The position numbers were made by a program, and so were the translations under genes. The notes under the pieces are model-generated. The model made no database searches, had not been told where the DNA came from, and saw only the letters and a program-made list of their open reading frames with translations. This document shows, in pieces, positions 16,824 through 25,032 of a stretch of 64,000 bases of DNA (positions are counted from its first letter, which is position 1; every line of letters begins with the position of its first letter). Source of the DNA: JBCBSP01 sp964561235 (lineage in GTDB: Bacteria; Pseudomonadota; Alphaproteobacteria; Caulobacterales; Maricaulaceae); the NCBI GenBank assembly GCA_964561235.1, contig CAZLOV010000001.1, forward strand, positions 1 to 64,000, written 5' to 3'.

Positions 16824-17462
16824 TCAGGGTTTCTCGAACACCCACCAGTTGACGTCGTCGAAGCTGGTGTCGGCCGACCAGGCGAAGCCGTAGCCCCGGC
16901 AGATCAGCTCCGGATGGCGCTCAAGGAAGAAACGCCCGAAATCGCGCTTGAACAGAAAGCCTTCGCGGCCCCTGTACTCGATCGACTCAAGGCGCGGTGA
17001 AAAGTATTCGGCGCATAGCAGCCACCGGCGGGAGACCCGGTGCATCTCGTCGACAGCCGCGCCCATGTCGTCGGGATGGATGTGGATGAGCACGCCGGTT
17101 GTAAACACGAGATCGATCGAGGCGTCCGCGAACGGCAGGTCCTGCGCGGCCGCGTCATGGAGCCGCTCGGCCGGCAGAACGCCGCCGTCGACAATGCGGC
17201 GGCGCGCTGTCTCGTTCGGCTCGACGGCGTGAAGCTCTGCATTGGTGAGGCTTTGCAGCGCATACAGATTGATGCCTTCGTTACACCCCACTTCAAGAAC
17301 GGACTGCGGCGGGCGACCTTGCATGCGGCCAAGGATTTCGGCCCACACGCCCATGCGGCCGCGCACGCTGTCCGCGCTGGCCACGCAACGCTGGGTATAA
17401 TCGTCCCCGAAGGTCCCACGCCAGAGGGCGAGTTGCTCGGTCTCGCGCATGCGTCTCTCCAC
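16824..17462 (-). CDS. Pseudaminic acid biosynthesis-associated methylase
   Basis: This 212-residue class I SAM-dependent methyltransferase has motif I VLEVGCNEG (about residues 57-65), the acidic LHAVEPNE motif II, and FADASIDLVFTTGVLIHI (about residues 113-130). The start ETEQLALWRGTFGDDYTQR is the signature of the Pse-associated methylase family (TIGR03587 type). It is likely to methylate the nonulosonic acid or the glycan, although the exact atom is unknown. It sits upstream of pseC in the same direction, between the Pse genes and the flagellins. Confidence 0.85.
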   Translation of the reverse strand: MERRMRETEQLALWRGTFGDDYTQRCVASADSVRGRMGVWAEILGRMQGRPPQSVLEVGCNEGINLYALQSLTNAELHAVEPNETARRRIVDGGVLPAERLHDAAAQDLPFADASIDLVFTTGVLIHIHPDDMGAAVDEMHRVSRRWLLCAEYFSPRLESIEYRGREGFLFKRDFGRFFLERHPELICRGYGFAWSADTSFDDVNWWVFEKP

Positions 17463-17509
17463 GCCCTCGATGTTGACGGCCGCACCTCAGCGCGGCGCCA
17501 AGGCGGCGT

Positions 17510-18343
17510 CTAGCCGCCAAACAAACCCAGAATGATCTGCGGCTGCGAGTTCGCAATGGAAAGCGTCTGCACGCCGAGCTGCTGCTTGACCTGCAAGGCC
17601 TGCAATCGGGCGCTTTCCCGCGCAAGGTCTGCGTCGACCAGATTGCCGATGCCCACCGTCAGCGTGTCGTTAAGCCGCGTGACGAACTCGCGATGCGCCT
17701 CGATCTTCTTCAGATCGGAGCCGAGATTGGCCAGCGCCTGGTTGACGTTCTCCAGGCTGGCCTGGACGAAGGAGACCGCTTCGGAAGCCAGCGTCACGGT
17801 GCCGAGGCTTTGCGCGTTCGGGATCGTGATGATCGGCCCGGAAATGGTCAGGTTCTGGGAGTTCAGGGTGATCGTCCGGCTGGCGTCGGCGTCGGCGAGG
17901 AACTGGATGCCGCTGGCGATCGAGTTGTTCAGCAGGTTTGCGCCGTCAAATTCGGCGTTCGTCACAACGACGCGGAGCTGATCCAGCAACGCCCTGAAAT
18001 CGCTGTTGAACGCACTGCGCGAGAAGGTGTCGATGGAGGGGTCGAGCGCAGCGGTCGCCTTGGCGCGCATTTCGATCAGAAGGTCGGAGATCGCCTCGCC
18101 CGCGGCAAGCGCGACATTGCCGATGGAAACCGCCCGGTCGAGCGAGATGGAGACCGCTTCCAGCGCGCCGACATCCGAGCGGAGCCCCTGCGCGACGGCG
18201 AACACCGAGGCGTTCTCTTCCGCGCCGGACACCTTGAGCCCGGTGTTGATGCGCGTCTGGACATTTTCAAGGTCGACATTGGTGCGGTTGAGATTCTGCA
18301 GCGCGACCAGGGCGGACGCGTTGGTCTGGACGCTGAGTGTCAT
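17510..18343 (-). CDS. Flagellin, divergent paralogue
   Basis: The 277-residue flagellin starts MTLSVQTNASALVALQNLNRT at 18343; a longer open frame upstream lacks homology. It shows the N-terminal D0/D1 helix with RINTGLKVSGAEENAS and the C-terminal helix LARESARLQALQVKQQLGVQTLSIANSQPQIILGLFGG. The middle is short (no D2/D3 domains), as in Caulobacter flagellins. Its start differs from the other two flagellins here, which share NTNQGALIALQNLNRT. A strong sigma-54 site lies 59 bases upstream. It is a probable substrate of the Pse/FlmG glycosylation system encoded on both sides. Confidence 0.93.
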   Translation of the reverse strand: MTLSVQTNASALVALQNLNRTNVDLENVQTRINTGLKVSGAEENASVFAVAQGLRSDVGALEAVSISLDRAVSIGNVALAAGEAISDLLIEMRAKATAALDPSIDTFSRSAFNSDFRALLDQLRVVVTNAEFDGANLLNNSIASGIQFLADADASRTITLNSQNLTISGPIITIPNAQSLGTVTLASEAVSFVQASLENVNQALANLGSDLKKIEAHREFVTRLNDTLTVGIGNLVDADLARESARLQALQVKQQLGVQTLSIANSQPQIILGLFGG

Positions 18344-18401
18344 GGCGCTTCTCCATAGCTCGGCGCGCAGGCGGAGCCTGCAACGGTTAATGAGCGGGAG
18401 A

Positions 18402-18416
18402 GCAACCGGCGGGCCA
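18402..18416 (-). promoter_or_regulatory. Sigma-54 promoter of the divergent flagellin
   Basis: On the minus strand the site reads TGGCCCG-N4-TTGC, one mismatch from TGGCACG-N4-TTGC, with GG-N10-GC spacing. It lies 59 bases upstream of the flagellin ATG at 18343. The AT-rich stretch further upstream (about 18430-18465) may hold activator or IHF sites. Confidence 0.8.
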
Positions 18417-18542
18417 AAGGCGGCCGCCGAATTTATCATTATGAATCAATAATCAAAGACAAGACCGGCGGGGCGGCGCTCGCGCCCGGTCGCCTTCTGC
18501 CGGGCCAAGTCCTGCCGGGGCGGGCGCTTCTTGCCGGGCGCC

Positions 18543-18944
18543 TCAGGCGTTTTCGTCGACGACGCCGCGCTCCGGATTCCGCAAGAAAGCGATCAATTCG
18601 AGATAGTTTTGCGGCGGCCAGAGAAAGCGCGTTTCCTCGGTCTGGGGGTCCACCAGACTGTAGGTGAACCGGCCGGCTTCCTCGTTCCGGTCGATGCGCA
18701 GAACGGACCGGAATTTTGCATTCAGATCAGCGCGAAGCGTCTCGATTGCTTCAACGAGCGCGCCGGCGTCACGCGTCTCAGGCGCGGGAGCGGTTGAGGA
18801 GACGGCAAGCGTTTCGGCGGGTGCGGCGGTCTCGCCGCGCTCGCCCGGCTCGGCGGAGACAGCGGGTTTTGCGTCCGCAGAGCCGATCGCCGCGCGCAGC
18901 GCGGGCGTCGCCACTGACGTATTGATCGCGTCCACTGTCATCAT
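18543..18944 (-). CDS. FlaG-family flagellar protein
   Basis: The 133-residue protein has an unstructured Ala/Glu-rich N-terminus (about residues 1-58). Its C-terminal domain is FlaG-like: IETLRADLNAKFRSVLRIDRNEEAGRFTYSLVDPQTEE, where the family has a helix, then LRFxxDExxGxxVVxVxDxxTGE, and a final YLELIAFLRN helix. FlaG influences filament length and assembly in several bacteria. It is placed between flagellin genes and reads in the same direction. Two ATG codons lie side by side at the start (18944 or 18941). Confidence 0.75.
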   Translation of the reverse strand: MMTVDAINTSVATPALRAAIGSADAKPAVSAEPGERGETAAPAETLAVSSTAPAPETRDAGALVEAIETLRADLNAKFRSVLRIDRNEEAGRFTYSLVDPQTEETRFLWPPQNYLELIAFLRNPERGVVDENA

Positions 18945-19020
18945 CCGTCTCTTTCGCCTGCAACCAGCCTCCAGGGGTTTGCGTTTTCAGTCGTCGTTGC
19001 GTTGTCGCCGCCGGAGAGGC

Positions 19021-19061
19021 CGGCGGCGGGCGTGGAACCCCACGAACCTCGCCCGCCGCCG
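19021..19061 (-). terminator. GC-rich hairpin after the second flagellin
   Basis: A perfect 12-bp inverted repeat (19021-19032 with 19050-19061) encloses a smaller CGTGG/CCACG stem. It starts 21 bases after the flagellin stop at 19083. No T-tract follows on the minus strand, so it may act as a 3' mRNA stabiliser rather than a classic terminator. Confidence 0.5.
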
Positions 19062-19082
19062 CCTTCCGGTCAGTCGTCCGTA

Positions 19083-19907
19083 TTACCGGAAGAAGCCGAG
19101 GATGGTGCTCGGCGCCTGGTTGGCGATCGAGAGGGCCTGAATGCCCAACTGCTGCCGGACCTGAAGGGCCTGCAGCCGCGAGCTTTCACGCGCCAGGTCG
19201 GCGTCGACCAGATTGCCCAGACCCACTTCGAGCTGGTCGGACAGCTTGGTCACGAACTCCGACTGGATCTCAAGCGACTTAGACGCGGTGCCGAGACGCG
19301 ACAGCGCGTTGTTGACGTTGTTCAGCGACGTCTCCAGCGCGGTCGCCGCAGCGGCGGCTTCCGTCTGGGTGCTGATGTCCGTGGAGGCCGTGATCGTGAT
19401 CACCGTACCGGTCAGGCGGAAGTCTTCGTCCTGAACGCGGATGGTGTTGCTGCCGTCTGCGTTCGCAAGGAACGCAACGCTGGTCACAGAGTTGTTGATC
19501 AGGTTGGTGCCGTTGAACTCGGCATTGTTCACGATGTTGGTGATCTGGTCGCGAAGCGCGATGAAGTCCTCGTTGAGCGAGGCCCGGGAGGCCGCGTCGA
19601 TCGAGGTGTCCGCCGAAGCGAGCGCCTTCTCACGAAGTTCGATGAGCAGATCGGAGATCGCTTCGCCGGCGGCCAGAGCCGTATCAACGGTCGACTGGCC
19701 GAGACGGAGCGAGTTCTGCACCGCTTCAAAACCGCCAAGGTCGCCGCGGATGCGCTGGGCGATGGCGAAGATGCCGCCGTCGTCCTTTGCAGACGCAACG
19801 CGCAGACCGGTGTTGATCCGGTTCTGGACGGTCTCGAGTTCGGAATTGGTGCGATTGAGGTTCTGCAGGGCGATCAGGGCGCCCTGGTTGGTGTTCACGG
19901 TCGTCAT
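19083..19907 (-). CDS. Flagellin
   Basis: This 274-residue flagellin starts MTTVNTNQGALIALQNLNRTN at 19907; the longer open frame upstream is not conserved. N- and C-terminal D0/D1 helices are complete (INTGLRVASAKDDGG, and LARESSRLQALQVRQQLGIQALSIANQAPSTILGFFR), with a short variable middle (about residues 130-190) rich in Thr/Ser, the likely glycan-bearing surface. It is close in sequence to the neighbouring flagellin at 20237-21064, which points to tandem duplication. A sigma-54-type site lies 80 bases upstream and a strong hairpin follows. Confidence 0.95.
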   Translation of the reverse strand: MTTVNTNQGALIALQNLNRTNSELETVQNRINTGLRVASAKDDGGIFAIAQRIRGDLGGFEAVQNSLRLGQSTVDTALAAGEAISDLLIELREKALASADTSIDAASRASLNEDFIALRDQITNIVNNAEFNGTNLINNSVTSVAFLANADGSNTIRVQDEDFRLTGTVITITASTDISTQTEAAAAATALETSLNNVNNALSRLGTASKSLEIQSEFVTKLSDQLEVGLGNLVDADLARESSRLQALQVRQQLGIQALSIANQAPSTILGFFR

Positions 19908-19986
19908 TTCTTGACTCCTATGGTCGCGGTTTTGCGATTTGGACGCGCGTTTTGCACGCCAGGTCTTCTGACCCGCCAAAACCGGA

Positions 19987-20001
19987 GCAAGGCATGGACC
20001 A
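19987..20001 (-). promoter_or_regulatory. Sigma-54 promoter candidate of the second flagellin
   Basis: On the minus strand TGG-N8-CTTGC has GG-N10-GC spacing and an intact TTGC, with three mismatches in the -24 block. It lies 80 bases before the ATG at 19907. The 329-bp spacer between the two flagellins (19908-20236) otherwise holds AT-rich DNA and the terminator of the upstream flagellin, with no further gene that I can support. Confidence 0.6.
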
Positions 20002-20194
20002 TTCGGGGCCGGCGCCCCAAAAACAGCCCAAAACATTGTTTTATACATGATAATTTCGCCGCGGACGATTTGACGGCGAGCCCTTCCCGGCAGAATTTGC
20101 CGCCTGCTTGGGCGACGCGCCGGGCAAAACCTGCCCAGTCGGCCATATTTGCCGGTTTTCAAATCACTAAAATCTGTGCGCTGGGGCGCATTAC

Positions 20195-20230
20195 TAAAAA
20201 AGAGTAAAGGCGGGGCGCACCGGCCCCGCC
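20195..20230 (-). terminator. Rho-independent terminator of the third flagellin
   Basis: A perfect 8-bp GC stem (20209-20216 with 20223-20230) and 6-base loop is followed, on the minus strand, by TTTACTCTTTTTT. It begins 6 bases after the flagellin stop at 20237. Confidence 0.88.
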
Positions 20231-20236
20231 CTTAGT

Positions 20237-21064
20237 TTACCCGAAGAACGACAGAATGGTCTGCGGTGCGGCGTTTGCGATACCCAGCGCCTGAGTTCCG
20301 AGCTGCTGCTTGACCTGCAGCTGCTGCAACCGTGCGCTTTCCCTCGCCAGATCCGCATCCACAAGATTGCCGATCCCGACCTCGAGTTCATCGGTGAGAC
20401 GGGTGACGAACACATTCTGGATTTCAACGGATTTGATCGCGGTGCCCAGGCGCGCCAGCGCGTTGTTCACATTGTCCAGCGACGTTGTGACCTGGCTGGC
20501 GATTCCGGCGGCTTCGGTGGCGGTGGCGAACGAGGCGGTCGTCGTGATGGTCACGAGCGGGCCGCTCAAGGTCAGGTTTTCCGCACCGAGCCTGATCGTG
20601 TTCGAGCCGTCTGTATTGGCCAGAACCTGGAGCGAGGTCACGCTCCCGTTGATCAGGTTGACGCCGTTGAACTCCGCATTGTCGGTGATGTTGGTTATCT
20701 GGTCGCGCAGAGCCTTGAAGTCCTCGTTCAGCGCGAGCCGCGAAGTCGTGTCGATCGAGGTGTCCGCCGCCGCGAGCGCCTTTTCCTTCAGCTCGATGAG
20801 CAGATCGGAAATGGCCTCTCCCGCCGCCAGAGCCACCTCGGCGGTGCTTTCCCCGCGGTTCAGGGAATCCTGGACCGCGCCGTAACCCGCCACGAGCGCA
20901 CGCATGCGTTGGGCGATGGCGTAGATGCCGCCATCCTCCTTCGCACTCGAAACCCGAAGGCCGGTGTTGATACGGGTTTGCACCTCTTGAAGCTCCGAGG
21001 TCGTCCGATTGAGGTTCTGCAGGGCGATCAGCGCCCCCTGATTGGTGTTCACCGTGGTGGTCAT
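20237..21064 (-). CDS. Flagellin
   Basis: The 275-residue flagellin starts MTTTVNTNQGALIALQNLNRT at 21064. It has a complete N-terminal helix (TRINTGLRVSSAKEDGG) and C-terminal helix (LARESARLQQLQVKQQLGTQALGIANAAPQTILSFFG). The middle (about residues 130-195) is short and rich in Thr/Ser/Ala. It is the closest paralogue of the flagellin at 19083-19907. It has a sigma-54-type promoter 73 bases upstream and its own terminator. It is next to flaF-flbT, which control flagellin export and mRNA stability in Caulobacter. Confidence 0.95.
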   Translation of the reverse strand: MTTTVNTNQGALIALQNLNRTTSELQEVQTRINTGLRVSSAKEDGGIYAIAQRMRALVAGYGAVQDSLNRGESTAEVALAAGEAISDLLIELKEKALAAADTSIDTTSRLALNEDFKALRDQITNITDNAEFNGVNLINGSVTSLQVLANTDGSNTIRLGAENLTLSGPLVTITTTASFATATEAAGIASQVTTSLDNVNNALARLGTAIKSVEIQNVFVTRLTDELEVGIGNLVDADLARESARLQQLQVKQQLGTQALGIANAAPQTILSFFG

Positions 21065-21137
21065 TGTGGGGTTCCTCCGTTTTGGAAGCGGCCGCGGCGC
21101 TTCTTCGCCGCCGGACGTTTTGTCCGCGGCGGCAGGC

Positions 21138-21152
21138 GCAAGGCGCATGCCG
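21138..21152 (-). promoter_or_regulatory. Sigma-54 promoter candidate of the third flagellin
   Basis: On the minus strand CGGCATG-N4-TTGC has GG-N10-GC spacing and two mismatches to TGGCACG-N4-TTGC. It lies 73 bases upstream of the ATG at 21064. A weaker GG-N10-GC site also exists at 21234-21248. Confidence 0.65.
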
Positions 21153-21322
21153 GAACCCTTCCGCCGACAGGGCGGATTCACGGTGTTATAACAGGAGCTT
21201 GGTGGAGCGGCCCTTCGGCCCGCAAGCCTTGCGGCAAGTTCTGACCCGGCATGTTTGGCCGCGCGGCGCGTTTGGCGCGCCGCAGGCGGGTCAGCCGTTC
21301 AGATGGCGTGACGCCGCGCCGC

Positions 21323-21694
21323 TCAGGCCGCGTCGCCCTGCCCCGCCTTCGGGGAAAGGCCCTGCATCACGGTGCGGTTGAGCTCGATGAGTTCGTCGAA
21401 ATCCTCGGCGTTGCGTAACGCCGGCGACGTGATCTTCGAAATATAGATCGACAACGAGATGATGCCGGCGCGCAGATTGTCCGGCAGCCGATTGCCTTCC
21501 GCCGCGCAATCGGCGGCGAACGCGCCCCACATGCGGCGGTTGCGGTCGAGCGCTTCGGCGCGCTCGCGGATCCGTTCCGGCCCGGCGTCGCGCACGGCGA
21601 TAAGCGCGCGCGTCACTTCGCCAAAGAGGCGGTATTCGGTTTCGCGCGGATTCTCGGCGCGGGTGGCCGCGGCCTGGTAAGCTCTGTGCGACAT
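21323..21694 (-). CDS. flaF: Flagellar biosynthesis regulator FlaF
   Basis: FlaF is a small cytoplasmic protein that acts as a flagellin secretion chaperone/regulator in alphaproteobacteria and works against FlbT. The 123-residue product starts MSHRAYQAAATRAENPRETEYRLFGEVT, the typical FlaF opening. It continues with RNRRMWGAFAADCAAEGNRLPDNLRAGIISLSIYI, the most conserved block (about residues 54-88). The start at 21694 is chosen on homology. It lies 4 bases after the flbT stop, so the pair forms one operon. Confidence 0.95.
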   Translation of the reverse strand: MSHRAYQAAATRAENPRETEYRLFGEVTRALIAVRDAGPERIRERAEALDRNRRMWGAFAADCAAEGNRLPDNLRAGIISLSIYISKITSPALRNAEDFDELIELNRTVMQGLSPKAGQGDAA

Positions 21695-21698
21695 GGGC

Positions 21699-22106
21699 CT
21701 ATCCCTGCTCCGCCGCGTTGCGCCCGAGACGTTCATCCTCGTAGGCGATCAGCTTCCGGCAGCGCAGGAGCGCCTTGTAGTACTCCCCCGCCATGACGTC
21801 CCGGCTTACCGAGACGCATTCGGCCAGTATGGGCGGGTTCTGGATCGCGCCCATGAACTCGGTCATCCGCATGACGAAATTGTCGTAGAGCTGCTCCTCC
21901 GGCTTGCCGGAGAGATACATCATCATGACCGGCCAGTAGATCCGGCGCGCGGGGCTGTCCGCCTCGTGCTCCTGCATGATGTCCTTCTCGCGAAGGACGG
22001 AGGCCTTGTTCTGCAGCACGAGGGTTGCTCGGCGGTCGCCGTTTTCAACGACGGCGCCGTTGATGACGAGCTTCTCGCCGGGCTTCAGGGACAGCTTCAA
22101 CGGCAT
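21699..22106 (-). CDS. flbT: Flagellin mRNA regulator FlbT
   Basis: FlbT binds the 5' untranslated region of flagellin mRNA and promotes its decay when the hook is unfinished, coupling flagellin synthesis to assembly. The 135-residue protein begins MPLKLSLKPGEKLVINGAVV (the family start, used to pick 22106 over an ATG four codons earlier). It carries LVLQNKASVLREKDIM (about residues 29-44) and ARRIYWPVMMMYL. Length matches FlbT. It is upstream of flaF and divergent from flmG. Confidence 0.95.
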   Translation of the reverse strand: MPLKLSLKPGEKLVINGAVVENGDRRATLVLQNKASVLREKDIMQEHEADSPARRIYWPVMMMYLSGKPEEQLYDNFVMRMTEFMGAIQNPPILAECVSVSRDVMAGEYYKALLRCRKLIAYEDERLGRNAAEQG

Positions 22107-22311
22107 GGCGGCGCACACCTCTTGGTTTCGGGGCCGGAGACCGGGCGGATGCGCCCGGACATGGCGACTGGAGCCTCGCCGAGCGGAGTGAATAAAGCGT
22201 TGCCCGGTCGGCGCGTCGGCGTACGGCGGCTATTCGTTAGCGCGATCTTAATCGGCGCAGCGCGGGATGAACACATTCGCGCCCTTCCCCAGACCTGCAA
22301 GGACGATCGCC

Positions 22312-24090
22312 ATGAGCACCGCTCCGCTCCTCGATCTTGACGCCGAACTGGCCGCCGGCGTCCAGGCTCCCGTCTTTGAAGCCTTCGGCGCGGAGGGCCC
22401 GCGCCTTCCCTCGTTCGAACCGGGGCTGAAGCCGGAGTGGCGCAAGCTCACGCCCAAGATCAGGCGTGCGGCGAAAATGATGGATGAAGGCCGCGAGGTG
22501 GAGGCCGCGCGTCTCGCGCTGAAGGTTGTCGAGGCCGCCCCTGATTTCGGGCTCGCCAACCAGGTGATGGCGATGGCTCTGGAGCGCCTCGGGCGTCTGT
22601 CCACCGCGCTCGAGTTCTATGAACGCGCCTGGAAGGTCGACCCGGCGAATGTCGATCTCTTCCGCAATCTCGGCCTGCTTGCGTGGAAGCTCGGCATGCT
22701 GGAGGGCGCGGAGAAATTCTTCCGCCTCCTTCTGAAGATGGACCCGGACGTACCCAACGGGATCACCAATCTCGCCAACGTCCTGCGCGACCAGGGACGG
22801 TTTGAGGACGCCATCGAGATCGTTCGGGCGGAAATCTATCGCCGGCCCGAGGTCAGCGATCTGTGGAACACCATGGCGACGATCGTGCTGGAACAGGGCG
22901 ATCCGGACAATGCGGTCACCTTCGCGCGCGAGGCCATACGGCTGGACGACTCGGGTTATCATGCAAGGCACAACCTCGCTTATGCGCTCGAGCTTGTCGG
23001 CGAAGTCGAGCCGGCGGGCGCGGAATACAAGGCCGCCTACGACAGCCTGCCTCCGAACAAGGATCGCGTGATCGTCGAACACGCGTTTTCGCTCAACCGG
23101 CTGGCCGCCGGCGATCTGGAAGAGGGCTGGCGGCGCTATGAGAGCCGGCTCAGCCACCATTATCCGCTGGCGACGCTTTACCCTATCGAACAACCGCGGT
23201 GGGACGGGGCCGATCTTGAGGCGGTTCGCGGCAAGACGCTGCTGATCGTCGGCGAGCAGGGCATCGGCGACGAGATCCTGTTCATGAACATGCTTGGCGA
23301 CCTGATCGAGGCGGTCGGCCCGGACGGCGAAGTGCGCGTTGCGGTGGAGAAGCGCCTGGTCGATCTCACAGCGCGCTCATTTCCACAGGCGAGGGTTGGC
23401 GCTCACGCCACGATCAAGCGCGAGAACCGCGACTTTCGCAGCGCGCCGCATCTGATTGAGGACGGCGCGGTCGAGCTTTGGGCGCCGATGGCGTCTCCGC
23501 TTCGCGCCCTGCGTCCCTCCGTCCCGGCCTTTCCCGACCGCCCGGCCTTTCTGCGTCCCGATCCTGAGCGGGTCGAGCATTGGCGCGATCATCTTTCCAG
23601 CCTGTCAGGCCTCAGGATCGGACTGATCTGGAAATCGATGAAAATGGACGCAAAGCGAAGCAAGTTCTTCGCGTCCATCGAGGACTGGAAACCGGTGTTT
23701 CAGGTTGAAGACGCAAGCTTCATCAATCTCCAGTACGGCGACGTCGAGGCCGATCTCAAGGCGGTCCGCGAGCGTTTCGGCGCAAAGGTCCACCAGCCCG
23801 AGGGCATCGACCTGAAGGACGATCTCGATGATCTCGCCGCGCTGTGTTCGGCGTGCGACGTGGTCATCGGCCCCATGAACGCGACCATGAACATTGCTGC
23901 GGCCTGCGGCGTGGAGAGCCTGATCCTTCATCCATCGCCCTGGACATGGACCATGCTCGGTTCCGGACGCATGCCATGGTACCCGGCCGCGCGGTGCTTC
24001 CATGGCGACACGTTCCGCGACTGGAAAACCGCGATGCGGCGCGCCGCAGACGCGCTTGCCGAGCGCGGCCGCCGCGAGGCGGCCGCCTGA
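22312..24090 (+). CDS. flmG: FlmG-type flagellin glycosyltransferase (TPR + GT)
   Basis: This 592-residue soluble protein combines an N-terminal TPR array (about residues 55-260: ALEFYERAWKVDPANVDLFRNLGLL and similar 34-residue repeats) with a C-terminal glycosyltransferase-like domain (about residues 300-580, with GEQGIGDEILFMNML and GLIWKSM). It ends in a GT-B-like ACDVVIGPMNATMNIAAACGV segment. This is the architecture of Caulobacter FlmG, which transfers pseudaminic acid to flagellin. The start at 22312 is preferred to 22267 because AAGGA precedes it. Neighbouring flagellin, flaF-flbT and Pse genes support the role. Confidence 0.85.
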   Translation: MSTAPLLDLDAELAAGVQAPVFEAFGAEGPRLPSFEPGLKPEWRKLTPKIRRAAKMMDEGREVEAARLALKVVEAAPDFGLANQVMAMALERLGRLSTALEFYERAWKVDPANVDLFRNLGLLAWKLGMLEGAEKFFRLLLKMDPDVPNGITNLANVLRDQGRFEDAIEIVRAEIYRRPEVSDLWNTMATIVLEQGDPDNAVTFAREAIRLDDSGYHARHNLAYALELVGEVEPAGAEYKAAYDSLPPNKDRVIVEHAFSLNRLAAGDLEEGWRRYESRLSHHYPLATLYPIEQPRWDGADLEAVRGKTLLIVGEQGIGDEILFMNMLGDLIEAVGPDGEVRVAVEKRLVDLTARSFPQARVGAHATIKRENRDFRSAPHLIEDGAVELWAPMASPLRALRPSVPAFPDRPAFLRPDPERVEHWRDHLSSLSGLRIGLIWKSMKMDAKRSKFFASIEDWKPVFQVEDASFINLQYGDVEADLKAVRERFGAKVHQPEGIDLKDDLDDLAALCSACDVVIGPMNATMNIAAACGVESLILHPSPWTWTMLGSGRMPWYPAARCFHGDTFRDWKTAMRRAADALAERGRREAAA

Positions 24091-24163
24091 CACGCCCCCT
24101 CGCCCCGGCGGCGTTCCCGCCCTAACCTCCCGCACGCACGCAAAACGAGGCGGGGGTTTGGCC

Positions 24164-25030
24164 ATGCGCTTTCAAGGCACCGATGAGTATGTCGCAACCG
24201 ACGAGCTGTCCGCAGCCGTCAACGCCGCGATCGTTCTCGAGCGCCCGCTTCTGGTGAAGGGCGAACCGGGAACCGGCAAGACCGAGCTCGCCCGTCAGGT
24301 CGCGGCCTCCCTCGGCGCGCCCATGCTGGAATGGCATATCAAGTCGACGACGAAGGCCCGCCAGGGCCTTTACGAGTACGATGCGGTCGCACGCCTTCGC
24401 GACAGCCAGCTCGGAGACGACCGGGTCAACGACGTGCGGAATTATATCCGCAAGGGCAAGCTCTGGGAGGCCTTCGAAGCTCCGCAACGCCCGGTGCTGC
24501 TGATCGACGAGATCGACAAGGCCGACATCGAATTCCCCAACGACCTCCTGCAGGAACTCGACCGCATGGAGTTCCATGTCTACGAGACCGGGGAGACGAT
24601 CCGCGCCGAACAACGGCCGATCGTGATCATCACCTCCAACAATGAAAAGGAACTGCCGGACGCCTTCCTGCGGCGTTGCTTCTTCCACTTTATCGCCTTT
24701 CCTGACGAAGCCACGATGCAGAAGATCGTCGGCGTCCACTTCCCCCGGCTGAAAAGCACCCTGCTCGCCGAGGCGCTCAAGATTTTCTACGAGCTGCGCA
24801 AGGCGCCGGGCGTGAAGAAGAAGCCGTCCACTTCGGAGCTTTTGGACTGGCTCAAGCTGCTGCTCGCCGAAGATGTCGACGCGGCGGTGCTGCGCGAGCG
24901 CGATCCGCGCAAGCTGATCCCGCCGCTTCACGGCGCGCTCCTGAAGAACGAGCAGGACGTGCAGCTGTTTGAAAAGCTCGCCTTCATGGCCCGGCGCGAA
25001 GGCGGCTCAGGCGGCGGACGCGAGTACTGA
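24164..25030 (+). CDS. MoxR-family AAA+ ATPase (CoxD-like)
   Basis: The 288-residue ATPase has Walker A GEPGTGKTE (residues 33-41), Walker B VLLIDEIDKAD (111-121), a sensor ITSNNEKELPDAFLRRC region with the arginine finger pair, and a C-terminal lid. MoxR ATPases act with VWA-domain proteins as chaperones for metalloenzyme maturation or complex assembly. The partner VWA gene is the last of this five-gene operon. The start at 24164 follows GGCGGGGG; the open frame upstream overlaps the flmG end and is not conserved. Confidence 0.9.
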   Translation: MRFQGTDEYVATDELSAAVNAAIVLERPLLVKGEPGTGKTELARQVAASLGAPMLEWHIKSTTKARQGLYEYDAVARLRDSQLGDDRVNDVRNYIRKGKLWEAFEAPQRPVLLIDEIDKADIEFPNDLLQELDRMEFHVYETGETIRAEQRPIVIITSNNEKELPDAFLRRCFFHFIAFPDEATMQKIVGVHFPRLKSTLLAEALKIFYELRKAPGVKKKPSTSELLDWLKLLLAEDVDAAVLRERDPRKLIPPLHGALLKNEQDVQLFEKLAFMARREGGSGGGREY

Positions 25031-25032
25031 GC

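Noticed and set aside
17502..17518. GGCGGC/GCCGCC hairpin at the end of the divergent flagellin
   Set aside because: It has a 6-bp stem only, overlaps the stop codon and lacks a T-tract.
18896..18980. Possible sigma-54 site before the FlaG-like gene
   Set aside because: The GG and GC elements are 9 bases apart instead of 10.
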